Below are positions 1 to 12,699 of a DNA stretch of 64,000 nt, piece by piece (position 1 is the stretch's first letter; each line of letters starts with the position of its first letter). The stretch is from Monodelphis domestica (taxonomy: Eukaryota; Chordata; Mammalia; Didelphimorphia; Didelphidae). Location of the stretch: contig NC_077231.1 of the NCBI RefSeq assembly GCF_027887165.1, positions 194,482,334-194,546,333 on the forward strand. Direction: 5' to 3'. The notes under the pieces were generated by a model that was given only the letters and a program-made list of their open reading frames with translations, was not told the origin of the DNA and did not search any database. A program made the translations under genes and the position numbers.

Positions 1-535
1 GCTATTTCCAAACTTTTTTCTCCTTGGGTTCATAGCTCTGACCCCAAATACCCCAAAGTCCACTTTCTCAGCACTCTATAATTGTTTCTCATCAGATATT
101 CAGACTAGCAACTCTGACCAGCTCAAACTTGGATCACCACAGTTGATGGCCTTTTCTTACTTCTTATCCTGCAACTTTTGTCCTGTTGACATCTTCCCTT
201 TCTGCATGCTCTTACCTTCCTTGGCATCTTCAATACTTCTATCTTTTATCCTTCTCTCTTTGATTATTTCTCTTTTTCTTATTTATCTCTCTTCTTCTGT
301 CCATAATTGTAGGTATCCCCTATGTTTCTGTTTTCAACTTTTCCCCCCTTTGCATTCTCTCCTTTTTATTCCTCTGGCTTTTAGTTATTTTATTACCTCT
401 ATGCAGGTTAGTCCCAAATCTATATAGCCAATCTTTTTTTCTCCCTCCTTTGAACTTTGGTCTTATAGGAAGTATCTGCTAAACATCTATATCTAGGTAT
501 CTTATACATAACTCAAATTCAGCATATCAATTTAC
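1..535. other. Pyrimidine-rich sequence, no gene
   Basis: CT-rich stretch with a chance open frame (143-427) of low-complexity Leu/Ser/Phe content. It may be the degraded upstream part of the L2 copy that follows. Confidence 0.4.
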
Positions 536-1345
536 CTCACCTTTAAAATGACTCATCTTGGTGATGCCACCATAATTCTCTTACACACTGAGACTGAAAA
601 CCTTGGAATCACCTTTGACTCCCCTCTCCTTTATTCCTCTCATTTAACCAGTTGCCAAGACCTCTAATTCTATGTATGTCTTTTCCCTTCCATATTTCTG
701 CCCTTTAGTTCAAACCTTTCATCTGGATTATTGTCAAAAGCTTCCTTACTGGTCTCTTTGATTCTGAATCTCTATTCTCTCTAATTTATTATTCATACAA
801 ATGCCAGAATAATTTCCTAAACCACAGATCTACCCATACCCCTTCTCCAAAAGCTTTCAGTATCTTTCTATTTCTAAGGTCAAGTGTAGTCTTTAAGGCC
901 CTCTACTAGGGTTCCTACTTGTCTTGCCTTTGTGCCTCTATTACTCATTACTTTTCTCATTCTAAATTGGATTTCTAGTTGTTCAGTTTATATTATATTC
1001 CATTTGCCTCTAAGCATACACACTAATACCTAACTATATCTATATCTATATCAATATCGATATCTATATCTATATGATGGTCACCACTCCTAGGATGGAT
1101 TCCCTTCTCATCTCTGTCTTTGAGAGTCTGTAATGACCCTCTAAGTTTCCATTCAAGTGTCATCTCCTCTGTGAATTCTTCTTTGATGCCTTCAGTTGAA
1201 TGTATTTTCTTTGCTCTCAGATTTTTCCAAGGCACTTTGTCTAGATTTCTTCTTTGTTCCCATCATGACCCTAACTTGTATTATACACATTTGTGTACAA
1301 CATGTCTATTCCCTCTCCCATTGTAACTCCTTGAGGGCTGGCAAT
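536..1345 (+). mobile_element. L2 LINE, 3' portion with degraded reverse-transcriptase end
   Basis: Follows the order of the L2 3' region: text matching the C-terminal reverse-transcriptase region (about 560-1015), then the 3' UTR including the 'CTCCTTGAGGGC' stretch near 1326. Broken by many stops, and by the hexamer array at 1034-1075. Confidence 0.7.
1034..1075. repeat. (TATATC)n-like short array
   Basis: Imperfect TATATC/TATC units interrupting the L2 copy. Confidence 0.85.
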
Positions 1346-1510
1346 CTTTAAAAAAATTCCTAGCACACTATCACATATACTTTGCACAATGGCAAGGCAC
1401 AATTTTGACTGAAGAAATAGGTTTGAAGTTTTAAAGTCAGTCTGAAGATTCTGGACTTCATTTTGTAGGCAATGAGAACCTTTGGAAGGTTTGAGAGTCT
1501 TTTTGGATCA

Positions 1511-1752
1511 GTTTGGTGGCACAGTGGATGGAATGTTGGGCCAGGAGTCAGGAAGACTTCTCTTTCTGAGTTTAAATATGACCTCATATGGTTACTTGCT
1601 GTGGGGTCCTGGACAAGTCATTTCACCCTGTTAACCTCAGTTCTCTCATCTATAAAATCAGCTGGAAAAGGAAATGGCAAACCACTCCAGTGCGTTTGCC
1701 AAGAAAATCCAAATGGGGTCATGAAGAGTTAAATATGATTGAACAACAATGA
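1511..1752 (+). mobile_element. MAR1-like SINE with RTE-type tail (type B)
   Basis: tRNA-like head (GTGGCACAGTGGATGG), CORE region with 'CCTGGACAAGTCATTT', then the RTE/BovB-like tail 'GGAAATGGCAAACCACTCCA' and 'GGGGTCATGAAGAGT', ending in AACAACAA. Near full length. Confidence 0.9.
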
Positions 1753-1943
1753 GGATCTTATTGACTTTTCTTTGTTTATTGTCCCCAGTAAAGGAATCTA
1801 GACTAATACTAAACACACACATATTCTACATATTTTATATGATATTAGTATGTATATATGTATGAATATGTGTATGTACATATATTCATGTACAGATTTA
1901 GATAGGGGAGGTTTATTCTGTAACTCAAAGTACGGTAGAGGAA

Positions 1944-2160
1944 CCAGCATGCCCTAGTGGATAAAGGACTAATGCTAGCCTTTTAATCAGGAAGGTAGAG
2001 GTTCAGTCCTGCCTCTAACCCTTATTGACTGAGTGACTGAACCTTTCAGACCCCCAGGCAACTCTTTAAAATTCTAAATTACAGAGGAGTGGCTTATCTG
2101 CATCATTTCAGGGAGTTTCCACACCAGGGAACTCCCAACAAATCAAAATCACAGTTTTTA
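1944..2160 (+). mobile_element. CORE-SINE, type E
   Basis: tRNA-like head 'CCCTAGTGGATAAAGGAC' followed by 'CCCCAGGCAACTCTTTAA' and a distinctive 3' body with 'GGGAGTTTCCACACCAGG'. This body differs from types A-D. Confidence 0.7.
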
Positions 2161-2535
2161 ACAAATAAACAACCTAGGGAAAAATAACCTAATGGAATCT
2201 ATATAATATTTCATAAATATTAGTGTGGTAATACATAGGATATGTAAAATTATTTTAAAACTCAGTGTATTTTATATCAATGCTTTATAATACAGGCAAA
2301 AATAGATTTTAAAAACTGCTTTCAGACATTACTCTGAGGTGTGGTGGCTTGTTCATCATTCCAAATCAAGATAACTTCCTTTCCATTGTTATCGATTTCA
2401 TATATACATTACTGAAAAAGGAAATGAAGCCAATTGTTTATTTGAATTTCTTTCTTCTGCCTGAGGCAAATCCTACCTATTATTTCAAAAAGTAGAGATT
2501 ACATTAACAACAACAACAACAAAACCAACAAACTC
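2161..2535. other. No feature recognised
   Basis: AT-rich unique-looking sequence ending in a short (AAC)n run at about 2505-2522. Confidence 0.5.
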
Positions 2536-2718
2536 TTGACAGCTGGTTGTCTCAGTGTATGGGGGCCAGGCCTAGAGATCATGGGAGGTCCTGGGTTCAA
2601 ATCTAGCCTCAGACATTTCTTGACTATGTGCCTCTGGGCAAGTAACTTAACTCCAATTGCTTACTCTTTACCACTTAGTGTTGATTATAAGGCAGAAGCT
2701 AAGGGTTTAAAAAACAAG
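2536..2718 (+). mobile_element. tRNA-derived poly(A)-tailed CORE-SINE (type A)
   Basis: Head 'GGTTGTCTCAGTGTAT', box-B-like 'CTGGGTTCAAATCTAGC', CORE 'CTGGGCAAGTAACTTAAC' and tail 'GCTAAGGGTTTAAAAAAC'. Near full length. Confidence 0.9.
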
Positions 2719-2751
2719 TCTTAGTAAGACTGAAGGACAAGAGCTAGACAA

Positions 2752-2856
2752 ACAACAGGGTCACATAGCTAGGAAATGTTGGAAGCCAGATTTGAACCTT
2801 GACACTCCAGACTCCAGGCTTGACACTCTTTCCACTGAACCACCTAGCTGCCCCTG
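2752..2856 (-). mobile_element. SINE 5' half (type A or C), antisense
   Basis: Antisense CORE (GGGTCACATAGCTAGGAAAT) through the antisense tRNA-like head (CCACCTAGCTGCCCC). It lies tail-to-tail with the preceding SINE. Confidence 0.75.
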
Positions 2857-3877
2857 AGATTACATGATTGACACACAGAACTTGATCCCCATCCAGCAAG
2901 AGGTTTCCCAAGCTGTATTCATTGGGTGAAAATTTAGTTCTGGGAACTGTTAAATATTGGCATAAAATACTGGAAGCTGAATTAACTACATTATTGCCAG
3001 TCTTAGTCAAGTTATATCAATTTTTGCACCTGTGCATATTACTACACACATTTCATGGTAACTTTGTTTCTGAGAATCAGTGGTCACACCAAGAGGCAAA
3101 TATCACCTCTCAGGAGACTTTCCATTCCAAATTTATGATACTAAAATTCTTGGACTGAAAAGACATAAGAAATGTTAGATTTAAATTGAATTTAATAGAG
3201 ACTGAGTATTACTTATGTCACTTTGTATATTTATGTTTGATGTCCATGCTATCAGGATATTCACCAGAGAATCATTTTCTCCTCTGAACCCAGTCTACTG
3301 AATATAAACAAGTAAATATATCTTCATAAAAATACATTCACTTTTACTGTTTTAATATGTTGGATTTTGCACCATTGTACTTTTTCTGAGTTTTGAAAGG
3401 GAGCATCAGTGCCCCAAATTGATCAGTCTTTAGCCTACTTTCTGGTAATGATGCCTCTTTCTTTAGCTAGCCTGGTTTTTGGATAGGAGGTACAATCCAC
3501 CATTTGATATACACTTGAAATCTTTGTGGCTTAGGAGAATTATTCCAACCTTGAGTCCTGCTGGCATAATGTTTAAGAAAGCTGGGTTGCTTCCAGGGGT
3601 GTGCTAGCAAATGGTTAACAACTGGCTTTCTCCTGCCCCAAAATAAGTATTCAAGGCTGGTTTTTAGTTTAATCTAGCACTATTAAATGTTTTCTCCATC
3701 ATTTTATTGAGTCTAGACAATCAAACAAGAAATCAAGCCCTGATTTGTAGCTTTGCCAATTTCTGACAGATAAATGCTCACACTGCAACTCTAACAGTGC
3801 AGTATGAGATAGCTCCACTACACCCCTGGAACTAATCTTCATGCCAAAGAAGGCACTAGGGGAGTTTTTAGTGAGGG
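2857..3877. other. No gene or clear repeat recognised
   Basis: AT-rich sequence. Short open frames on both strands have no recognisable domain. Confidence 0.5.
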
Positions 3878-4083
3878 GAGAGAAGTTTACTATAGTGAAA
3901 AGAATGCTAGAAAAGAAGTCAGAAAACCTGAGTTTGATTCTCACCTTAACTCATGGCTCATGGTTAAATTATGTAAGCCATTGGTCGCATTTTCTCATCT
4001 GCAAAATGAGAATAATAATGATTGCACTGTCTTATGGTGCTGGAAGGAAATATCTTTGAAGATTTTAATGTTCTATATGAATT
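3878..4083 (+). mobile_element. MIR-like CORE-SINE (type C/D)
   Basis: Shows 'ACCTGAGTTTGATTCTCACC' and 'CATTTTCTCATCTGCAAAAT' followed by an AATAATAATG stretch, in the MIR order. Confidence 0.75.
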
Positions 4084-4342
4084 GAGTTTTTATTTGATGT
4101 TCTTGAGCTACTATTGATGTCTTTTTTAATCCTCCATAATTCTAGTGCTTTTCCTCTGTGGATTATTTCCAGTTTATCCTGATCGTATCTTTTGCCACAT
4201 AGTTATGTATTTGCACATTGTCTCCCCCATTAGACTGGGAGCTTCTTGAGAGCAGGGATTGTTTTGCCTTTGTATCCTCAGTTTTTAGGCAACTGGCACT
4301 TAATAGGCACTAAATGCTTGCTAACTGATTGATTGATTTTGA
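4084..4342 (+). mobile_element. L2 LINE 3' end
   Basis: Contains 'TGTCTCCCCCATTAGACTGG', 'CTTCTTGAGAGCAGGGATTG' and the terminal 'AATAGGCACTAAATGCTTG' ending in repeated TGATT. Confidence 0.9.
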
Positions 4343-4377
4343 AAGGACAGTGAAGTATAAAGCAAAGAATCTAGAAA

Positions 4378-4562
4378 ACCATTGGGGCACCAGTGAGACC
4401 AAAAAAGATGAGGGTTTTATCCTCATCTCTGACCCTCATTTGGCTTTTGACTTGAGCCAAGTTTTCTTACCAGCTAGCTATGCCTCAGTTTACCCATTTG
4501 TAAAATGAAGTAGTTGATTTGCATTATCTTTAATATTCTTTCCAGAACTGAAATTCTCCAGT
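4378..4562 (+). mobile_element. MIR/THER1-like SINE (type D)
   Basis: Carries 'GCCTCAGTTTACCCATTTG' and the 3' 'CTTTCCAGAACTGAAATTCT' ending typical of this class. The 5' part is diverged. Confidence 0.65.
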
Positions 4563-5039
4563 TCTTTGCTACTATGCTTAGGAATGTGTCACTGAAATAG
4601 AGAGCCTTAGTATTGGGGAAAATAGATCAAGTACATATTATTGACCTCAGTCCCAGATTCAGTTTCCTTCTACCTGTCAGTTTATTTAATGAAGAGAAAG
4701 AAAATATAAAGGAGAATTTGATAAATAACACAACTTATGATCACTGGTAATGGGAGATAAAGGTAATGTGGGTAATTGAAATTCACAAAAAAATTTAAAA
4801 TATTTTGATCACTTTATTGCCTTATTATTACACTTTTTAGTACTATTGCCACCAGCAAGTTATAGAATTGCCTAGTTTATCATTTCCTTTCCCTAGCTTT
4901 CCTTTGGGTATGGGTGGGAAAGAACAGTGAAATAGGAAATAACAGTAAAATATATAGATACAAACTGAAACACACTCAAGGACAAATAGCACTGGACTGA
5001 GGAGCCTTTGTAAATATTGAAATCTCTCAGACTTGTGAA
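4563..5039. other. No feature recognised
   Basis: AT-rich sequence up to the start of the LTR. Confidence 0.45.
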
Positions 5040-6022
5040 TGTTAAAAATTTCCCCATCAGGGAATTCTTAATTGGAACAAATTCCCTACTGAGAAACATT
5101 CCCCATTTTGATGTGAGAACTCGCCAGGATCAGAAATGGGAGGACCTCTACTCCAACCATACTTAAGACTGCTTTGGGGGAGGAAACTCCTTGCTAAACA
5201 ATGAAAGTACTTGGATCCATGCTTATGGTGGGGCAAGGAGTTCTTTGAGCCAGGCCTGTTTTTAGAATTGATACAATGGGATGCTAGGTACCTAAAAGGG
5301 TCGGGCAAGTTTTCTCTTGATGACATTAGTTGACTTAGCTGTGTTTTCTCTAGTTCAGACTTACTGAGGAGATTTGGTCGACTTAGAAGGAATTTAGATG
5401 GGCAGTCCTTTGGAAAGGGTCTACAGTGATTGGTAGATGTAGAGACTTAGGGGAGGTGACATGGGAGAAAAACCCCTATATAAGAAAAAGCAGAATCTCT
5501 TGAGGAAATGATCCTTTTGGAGAAAGCCTTTTGGAGGATCTCTGATGAGGACCGCTTGGGAAGAATCTCTTGAGAGAGGCTCTGGAGAAGGGAAGCTCTT
5601 GGAGGACAATCTCTAAGGAGGTCTCGCTGGAGCTCTCTCTGGTGAAGTCAGCTGAGATGGAGCTGGCCTGGTGTTACTAGAATCCCTGTTTAGTCAGACC
5701 TTGTGGTGAGTGTTAAAAAAAAAAACTGATTTCTCTCTTAAGACTCAGGTCTAGGCCATATTGGCTTGAGGCCCTTCATACTTATTCCTTTTTTACTCTC
5801 TCTCTCTTTCTTTGATTACTCATTGTATTGTTAATTAAAATCTCTATAAAACCCAGTTGACTTGGGTATTTGAATAATTGGGAATATTTCCCTGGCAACC
5901 ACCTTATATTTGATTTAAAACACAAGACACTGTAGTGAAACATATTTCTGCGGTCAAAATTTACTCACCCTCTCTTATATCTATCACAATTTATATCTTC
6001 CACCATTTTAACTCACTACAGT
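5040..6022 (+). mobile_element. Probable solo LTR of an endogenous retrovirus
   Basis: Begins TGTT and ends CTACA. It has an LTR layout: a U3-like part, a TATA-like CTATATAAG at about 5476, purine-rich GGAGGATCTCT-type text after it, then an ATTAAA signal near 5835 followed by 'ACCCAGTTGACTTGGGTATT', which I associate with marsupial ERV LTRs. No gag, pol or env sequence is seen on either side. Ends are uncertain and no target-site duplication was confirmed. No intact viral gene is present. Confidence 0.6.
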
Positions 6023-6149
6023 TTAAGACCTCAACCATTTTAAATCTCACATCTTGGATCACCCACATTTCAAATAATTACTTCCTGAGTAAGAACTATC
6101 TCATATAGATCTGGTAAAATTATCAGCTCTAGTGAATTATTATTTCCTA

Positions 6150-6332
6150 GATTCATAGAGCTGACGGGGGATGTCTAGTTTAGACTCTTCTATTTTGCAG
6201 ATGAAGAAGTAGAAATACGGACAGGTTAAGTGATTAAACTTTAACTTTTGGCATTTAATAAGTAGCAGATTTTGAGATTTGAATCCAGAATTTCTGACTC
6301 TCATTCTTGGGATTTTTTCACTACTTGCTACT
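6150..6332 (-). mobile_element. MIR/THER1-like SINE (type D), antisense
   Basis: Reads 'TCATAGAGCTGACGG', 'TTGCAGATGAAGAAGTAG' and 'GATTTGAATCCAGAATTTC', the usual antisense order. Confidence 0.75.
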
Positions 6333-6345
6333 CTTTCTTTCTCTT

Positions 6346-6549
6346 TTTAAAAAAAACCCTTACCTTCCGTCTTAGAACCAATAGACAGTGGTTCTAAGGC
6401 AGAACAGTAAAAGCTAGGCAATGGGGGTTAAGTGACTTTCCCAGGGCTACACAGCTAAGAAATGTCTGAGTTCAGATTTGAACCCAGGACCTCCCATCTC
6501 TGGGCCTGGCTCTAAATCCACCAAGCTACCCAGCTGCTCCCTAGCTGCT
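6346..6549 (-). mobile_element. Type A SINE, near full length
   Basis: Antisense tail 'AACCCTTACCTTCCGTCTTA', CORE 'AAGTGACTTTCCCAGGG' and head 'AGCTACCCAGCTGCTCCC'. Confidence 0.93.
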
Positions 6550-6555
6550 ACTCTC

Positions 6556-6812
6556 TTAAGGGCAGTGAGGTGATGCAGCAGATAGAGAGACAGGTCTGGA
6601 TTCAGGAAGCTCCATCTTCTTGTGTTCAAATATGGTCTCAGGCACTAACAGCTGTGTGACCCTGGATAAGTAACTTCATCCCATTTGCCTCAGTTTCTTT
6701 GTTAAATGATCTGGAGAAGGAAATGGCAAACCATCTTTTCCAAGAAAAACTAAAATAGGGTCATGAAGAGTCAGACACAACTACAACAAAAGAACAATCA
6801 CAACAACAATGA
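6556..6812 (+). mobile_element. MAR1-like SINE (type B), near full length
   Basis: tRNA-like head at about 6560, CORE 'CTGTGTGACCCTGGATAAG', then 'CTGGAGAAGGAAATGGCAAA' and 'GGGTCATGAAGAGTCAGACA' with an AACAAC tail. Confidence 0.93.
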
Positions 6813-6919
6813 GAAAGTCTTATCACAGATGTCTTCTTGATAGATGGATACTCTAGCTGATCTAACTAGGAAGTGTAATGAGTAGGTTCTATGAACTTCA
6901 ACACTTTTCTACATAACAT

Positions 6920-7082
6920 AACAATAATAACAGCTAGCATTTATATAAGTTTGAAGATTTGCAAAAACACTTTTAGTAAATAGTATCTCATTTGGTCCTC
7001 ACAACAATCCTGGGAAGTAAATGGTATTATTAACTCCATCTTACAGATAGGGAAATTGAGGCATAAAGAGGATAAGTGAGTT
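6920..7082 (-). mobile_element. MIR-like SINE with L2-like tail (type C), 3' part
   Basis: Starts 'AATAACAGCTAGCATTTATA', then 'CTCACAACAATCCTGGGAAG' and 'GGGAAATTGAGGCATAAAGA'. The 5' head is missing. Confidence 0.85.
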
Positions 7083-7457
7083 TATGAATGAGCTAAAGCT
7101 GCTTGTGTAACTCAGTTAATTTAGAATAGCTTGACATCTTTCATGAAAGAGAGCTACTGGTGAAGTTGGCATACTTTTATGCCACTTTCCCCTAGATAAA
7201 GAGGTGAGTGGTGATTTCTGAAACAGTTTCCTGGCATTTAAGTGATCATGGATGCTTCCTCAATATAAGGCTGTACCAAATGTTATATTGGAGGCAGCAG
7301 AGGAAAATGCATGGATGCAAATATTCTACAAAAGTTTGCAAAGTCACAGTACTGGAATCTGGTCTGAGTTAAGAATCTTATGTGTCTTGACTTGTAACTT
7401 TTCTGTATATTAATGTGGCACATTTGGAAGGAGAAACTCGATGTCCCTACATAACCC
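7083..7457. other. No feature recognised
   Basis: Unique-looking sequence between two SINEs. Confidence 0.45.
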
Positions 7458-7595
7458 GCAAGCATAGTATATTGGCTACAGAAAGCCAGCATTGGCTTCA
7501 GGGTGACCTGTGTTCTAGTCCTGCCTCTGATGCATTCTGGGTATGTGACTCTGGGCCAATTACTTAAGCTCTCAGGGCTCCCAGGCAACTGTCTA
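7458..7595 (+). mobile_element. CORE-SINE type E, 5' part
   Basis: 'GTTCTAGTCCTGCCTCTGAT', 'GTATGTGACTCTGGGCCAAT' and 'CCCAGGCAACTGTCTAA' match the copy at 1944. Confidence 0.7.
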
Positions 7596-7615
7596 ATGGG
7601 ATGGAATGGGATGGA

Positions 7616-7740
7616 AAGGCAAATATTAAGCACTTACTCTGGGCCAAGTATTGTGCTAAGTGCTGGCATACAAAGAAAAGCAAGACAAGGCTTGTGCTCA
7701 AGAAGCTCACATTCTAATTCGAGATGACAACACATGTAAG
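7616..7740 (-). mobile_element. L2 LINE 3' end, antisense
   Basis: 'ATTAAGCACTTACTCTGGGC', 'TGTGCTAAGTGCTGGCATAC' and 'AAGAAGCTCACATTCTAATT' are the L2 3' terminus read backwards. Confidence 0.9.
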
Positions 7741-8179
7741 AGGATTCAGATGTAGGGCAGACAGAAAAGCCGGGTGGTGCTTAGGGTGCTGCAGCAGGAC
7801 TGATAACAGTGGCTGTCGAACAACTGCCATCCTAATCAACATTCATAGGTCTGGACAAAAACAAGCTGATAATAATTTGCTGCTTTCTCCCTTTAACCCT
7901 TCTCTTAGAACACATTGCCCAAAGATGATGGCCTGAATTTGTATTGTATTTTGTACCTAAGCATCACTAAATGGTTTACCTAAGTCAGTGCTAAGTAAAC
8001 ATTTGACCTACCTTTAGGAAAAGCTGCTGCTAATAACACTACCTTTATGCTGTTTTCCCTCTTCGAAGAAATTGTGGGGCTGAAGGAATTAATCCATGCA
8101 AGATCAGCAAAACAGTTTAGTTTTATTTCTCTAAATAGTTTCCATATCTTAGGGAGACTTCTAAATACACTTGTGTAGC
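7741..8179. other. No feature recognised
   Basis: Possibly the continuation of the preceding L2, too diverged to claim. Confidence 0.4.
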
Positions 8180-8296
8180 ATCATAGACTGTAAGGACTGG
8201 AAGGACTTTAAAGGTCATTCTGTGCAACTCCTTCATTTTTCAAATGGGAAAACAGACTTAGAGAGGTAAAACAATGTTATAAAGATATGGAGTTAT
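8180..8296 (-). mobile_element. MIR/THER1-like fragment (type D), antisense
   Basis: 'CATAGACTGTAAGGACTGGA' and 'AAATGGGAAAACAGACTTAG' in the usual antisense order. Confidence 0.7.
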
Positions 8297-8324
8297 GAAG
8301 CTATTGAAACAGGAAAATAATAGG

Positions 8325-8748
8325 TAGGTTTGCAAAGCATTTTATAAATATTTCATGAGGCAACTAGGTGTCTCAGTGGATAGAGAACCAGACCTGGTGA
8401 TGATGGGAGGTCCTGGGTTCAAATCAAGCCTTGGATACTTCCTAGCTTTATGACCTTAGACAAGTCATTTAATCCCAGTTGCCTAGCCCTTATGTTCTGC
8501 CTTGGAACCAATACTTAGCATTTATTCTAAGATAGGAGGTAAGGGTTTAAACAAGTATTATCTTGTTTTGCCCTCATAACAGCTCTGGGAGGTGAGTGCT
8601 ATAATTATCCTCATTTTTATCTATGAAGAAATGGATGCAGACAGAGGATAAGTGACTTGCCCAGAAATTTATAGCTATCTAGTATGTGAGCCTTTGAACT
8701 AAGGCATTTCTAATTCTAGGTCCAACACTGCACCATTTAGCTGCCTAT
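8325..8748 (-). mobile_element. Type C SINE split by a later SINE
   Basis: 3' piece 8325-8356 (GCAAAGCATTTTATAAATA) and 5' piece 8556-8748 (GGGAGGTGAGTGCTATAATT to ACCATTTAGCTGCC) flank a plus-strand type A SINE. The older element was split by the younger one. Confidence 0.85.
8357..8555 (+). mobile_element. Type A SINE nested in a type C SINE
   Basis: Full order from 'GGCAACTAGGTGTCTCAGTG' to 'GGAGGTAAGGGTTTAAAC'. Flanks suggest a degenerate duplication of about 9 bases. Confidence 0.93.
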
Positions 8749-8839
8749 ACTAAAACCCAAGTCTTTTGCCTCTCAATGGTGTCTATTGGTGGCTAGAGTT
8801 TAGTATTTTGCCTTTATACATTTTGTCTATAGGTCAATT

Positions 8840-8945
8840 AATTTCAAATCAATAGATTTTTAACCAAGAATCTATTACTTGCAAGGCACTGCGGATATAA
8901 AGATAAAAATGAGTAGTCCATGTCCTCAAGTCACATACATTTTTC
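8840..8945 (-). mobile_element. L2 LINE 3' end, antisense, diverged
   Basis: 'TTGCAAGGCACTGCGGATAT' then 'AAAGATAAAAATGAG' and 'CATGTCCTCAAG' fit the L2 terminus. Confidence 0.65.
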
Positions 8946-9157
8946 TGGCTTTGAGCAAAGATGGCAAATTTTACTTTACTCATAGGCATAATGTGTTATG
9001 GAGGACAGATGAGGAAAACTCAAGAAAAGCCAAAGAATTTGTCTATCAACAAGCATTCTTAAATAAAACAACATTCATATTAGAAAAACACTTTCAGATT
9101 TTCCTGCCTTTGTAATGAGCATTGGGATGGTCTTGATTAACTTTATGTGGGTGCAGA

Positions 9158-9397
9158 TAGGTAGCATAATAGATAAAAGTGCCATCAGGAAGGCTCATCA
9201 AGAAGCTGAGTACACATCTGGCCTTAAACAGTAGCTATGTTACCCTGGCCAAGTCACTTAACCCTATTTGCCCTAGTCTCCTCATCAATAAAATGAGCCA
9301 GAGGAGAAGAAAATGGCAAATCACACTAGTATCTTTGCCAAGAAAACCTAAATGGGGTCACGAAGAATTAGGCATGACTGACTAGCAGCAACAGACA
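9158..9397 (+). mobile_element. MAR1-like SINE (type B)
   Basis: CORE 'TACCCTGGCCAAGTCACTTA', tail 'GAAAATGGCAAATCACACTA' and 'GGGGTCACGAAGAATTAGGC'. Confidence 0.92.
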
Positions 9398-9644
9398 TTA
9401 AACTCTAGTCTATTTTTTTCCTCCTGGATTTAACAACCTCTGAAAGGTCGTTTTTAACTAAACAAGTTTCTTGGTTTTCTTCTCCACTTCATTTAATTTA
9501 GGACAGTGAGATTGAGTCACAAAAATCTATCAATTACTGATTTTTCCTAAGCCCTGATGCTTCAGACTGACCTATGTACATTAAAGAGTCCCAGATAAAA
9601 TGCTATATTTTCAAAAATGCCATGGAACAGAAATAGGCCAGATG

Positions 9645-9800
9645 AGAGGACAGTGCTCTTATCTAACACTGTAGATGTGTGTGTAACCTTGGGCAATTCA
9701 CTTAACCTCCTCTGGGCTCTAGTATCTTCATCTGTAAAATCAAGATGGTAGACTGGATGATCTCTGATCCTTTCCAGTTTTGAATACTATGATTATATGA
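9645..9800 (+). mobile_element. MIR/THER1-like SINE (type D)
   Basis: 'CTTGGGCAATTCACTTAACC', 'TCTTCATCTGTAAAATCAAG' and 'GATGATCTCTGATCCTTTCC'. It lies just beyond the candidate end of the TMEM229A 3' UTR. Confidence 0.8.
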
Positions 9801-9807
9801 TAAATAC

Positions 9808-9813
9808 TTTATT
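9808..9813 (-). other. Candidate polyadenylation signal for TMEM229A
   Basis: The minus strand reads AATAAA about 870 bases past the TMEM229A stop. A weaker ATTAAA lies at 9982-9987. If used, the 3' UTR would include the dinucleotide array at 10396-10446. No transcript evidence is available here. Confidence 0.25.
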
Positions 9814-10392
9814 CTTCTGGGGTTTTGTTTCTCATTAGGATTATAGCTTCACTGATTTGAGCTTAATCTGGAAAAAGTTCCTTAAAACTTGAAGGAGGTT
9901 CTCTCTCATTGTTAGAGGTATACATTTTGTTTTATAAGCATATTAAAAAAACAAGCATAAATAAAGTAAGATATTATCAACTTTAATACACTTGGTGTTT
10001 AAGGCTAACCAACACTGGAAAGCAGTCATTTCCATGATGGAGATCAAATGTCTTTAACACAGTGTCAACTGTCTGAGCTGCTGGGAAAGACCTATTTGGA
10101 TGCTATTCTTAGAATATATTCTCATATTTTTCAGTTTCCTTCTTAAATGCTAGACAGAGGCACTTTAAGAGTTACAAGCTGCTGCAATTTCAGGTGTACA
10201 GGTCAGTGAACTTCAGCAGGCATTGGTGACATGGAAAATAGCAGCCTGGATTAATATGTAAAGGAAAATTAGAAAATCACTAAATCTTTTGAAAGTCATT
10301 GGTCTTTCATTGAAGGATTTCCCATTTATGAAAGGTTAGTAGCTGTCTACCGGTAAGTGCAATCCACAGCTTTCAGTTTTTAAGGTAGGAAG

Positions 10393-10395
<3 letters not shown>
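9814..10395. other. Probable TMEM229A 3' UTR or downstream flank, no repeat recognised
   Basis: AT-rich sequence without a recognisable repeat or ORF. By position it may be part of the TMEM229A 3' UTR. Confidence 0.35.

Positions 10396-10446
<51 letters not shown>
10396..10446. repeat. (GT)n microsatellite, about 25 units
   Basis: Pure GT run of 51 bases about 240 bases downstream of the TMEM229A stop, so it would be a CA repeat in that gene's 3' UTR. Confidence 0.97.
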
Positions 10447-10448
<2 letters not shown>

Positions 10449-10685
10449 TAAACGTTTTAAAGAAGAGTTAAATACTTTTAGTTATAATTCATCTCCAAAC
10501 TGCCATATTTCAAGGTACTATATTACTCATAGGTTCAAAACACCCAGAAAATCAAAACTGTAAATAAAACATGTTTAAAGAGGCTTTAGTAAAATGTATA
10601 AAAAGTAAAAGATTAAAAAACATCCCCTTTTTTTAAACTTCCTTTAAAAAGTGTCTCCAGACTTTCAGTTATTACTTTCTATGGT

Positions 10686-12350
<1,665 letters not shown>

Positions 12351-12530
12351 ACAGAGAATTTCACAAACCCTTCAGCTTCAACCCCACAGTCGCTGACACT
12401 GGGAGCGTAATGTGAGCTGCTGCTACACACTCCCAAGCGCTTTCTGAGCCTGCCTCACATCCCTTTTCTTCATCTCTCTTACCCCCTCCTCCAGCCTTCT
12501 CCTTTCCTTTAGGTTCACATTTCCCTCTGA

Positions 12531-12538
12531 CCCGCCCC
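12531..12538 (-). promoter_or_regulatory. GC box (possible Sp1 site) upstream of TMEM229A
   Basis: The minus strand reads GGGGCGGG about 480 bases upstream of the first ATG, in a stretch rich in purines on that strand. This is an exact GC-box core, but short motifs like this are common in GC-rich DNA. Confidence 0.3.
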
Positions 12539-12699
12539 AGCCCCTCCTCCCCCCACTTGCAGCTTCTGAGGTTGTTTGCTAAGAGCTCTGGCATCTGGCT
12601 TCCTTTCCTTCTCCTGCCCCTTCATTCTTCCAGTCCTAGGTCTCCCTTCTCTCCCCTCCCCCACTTCAAGCATTCCCTGGCGGACCCGAAGCAAAGGGT

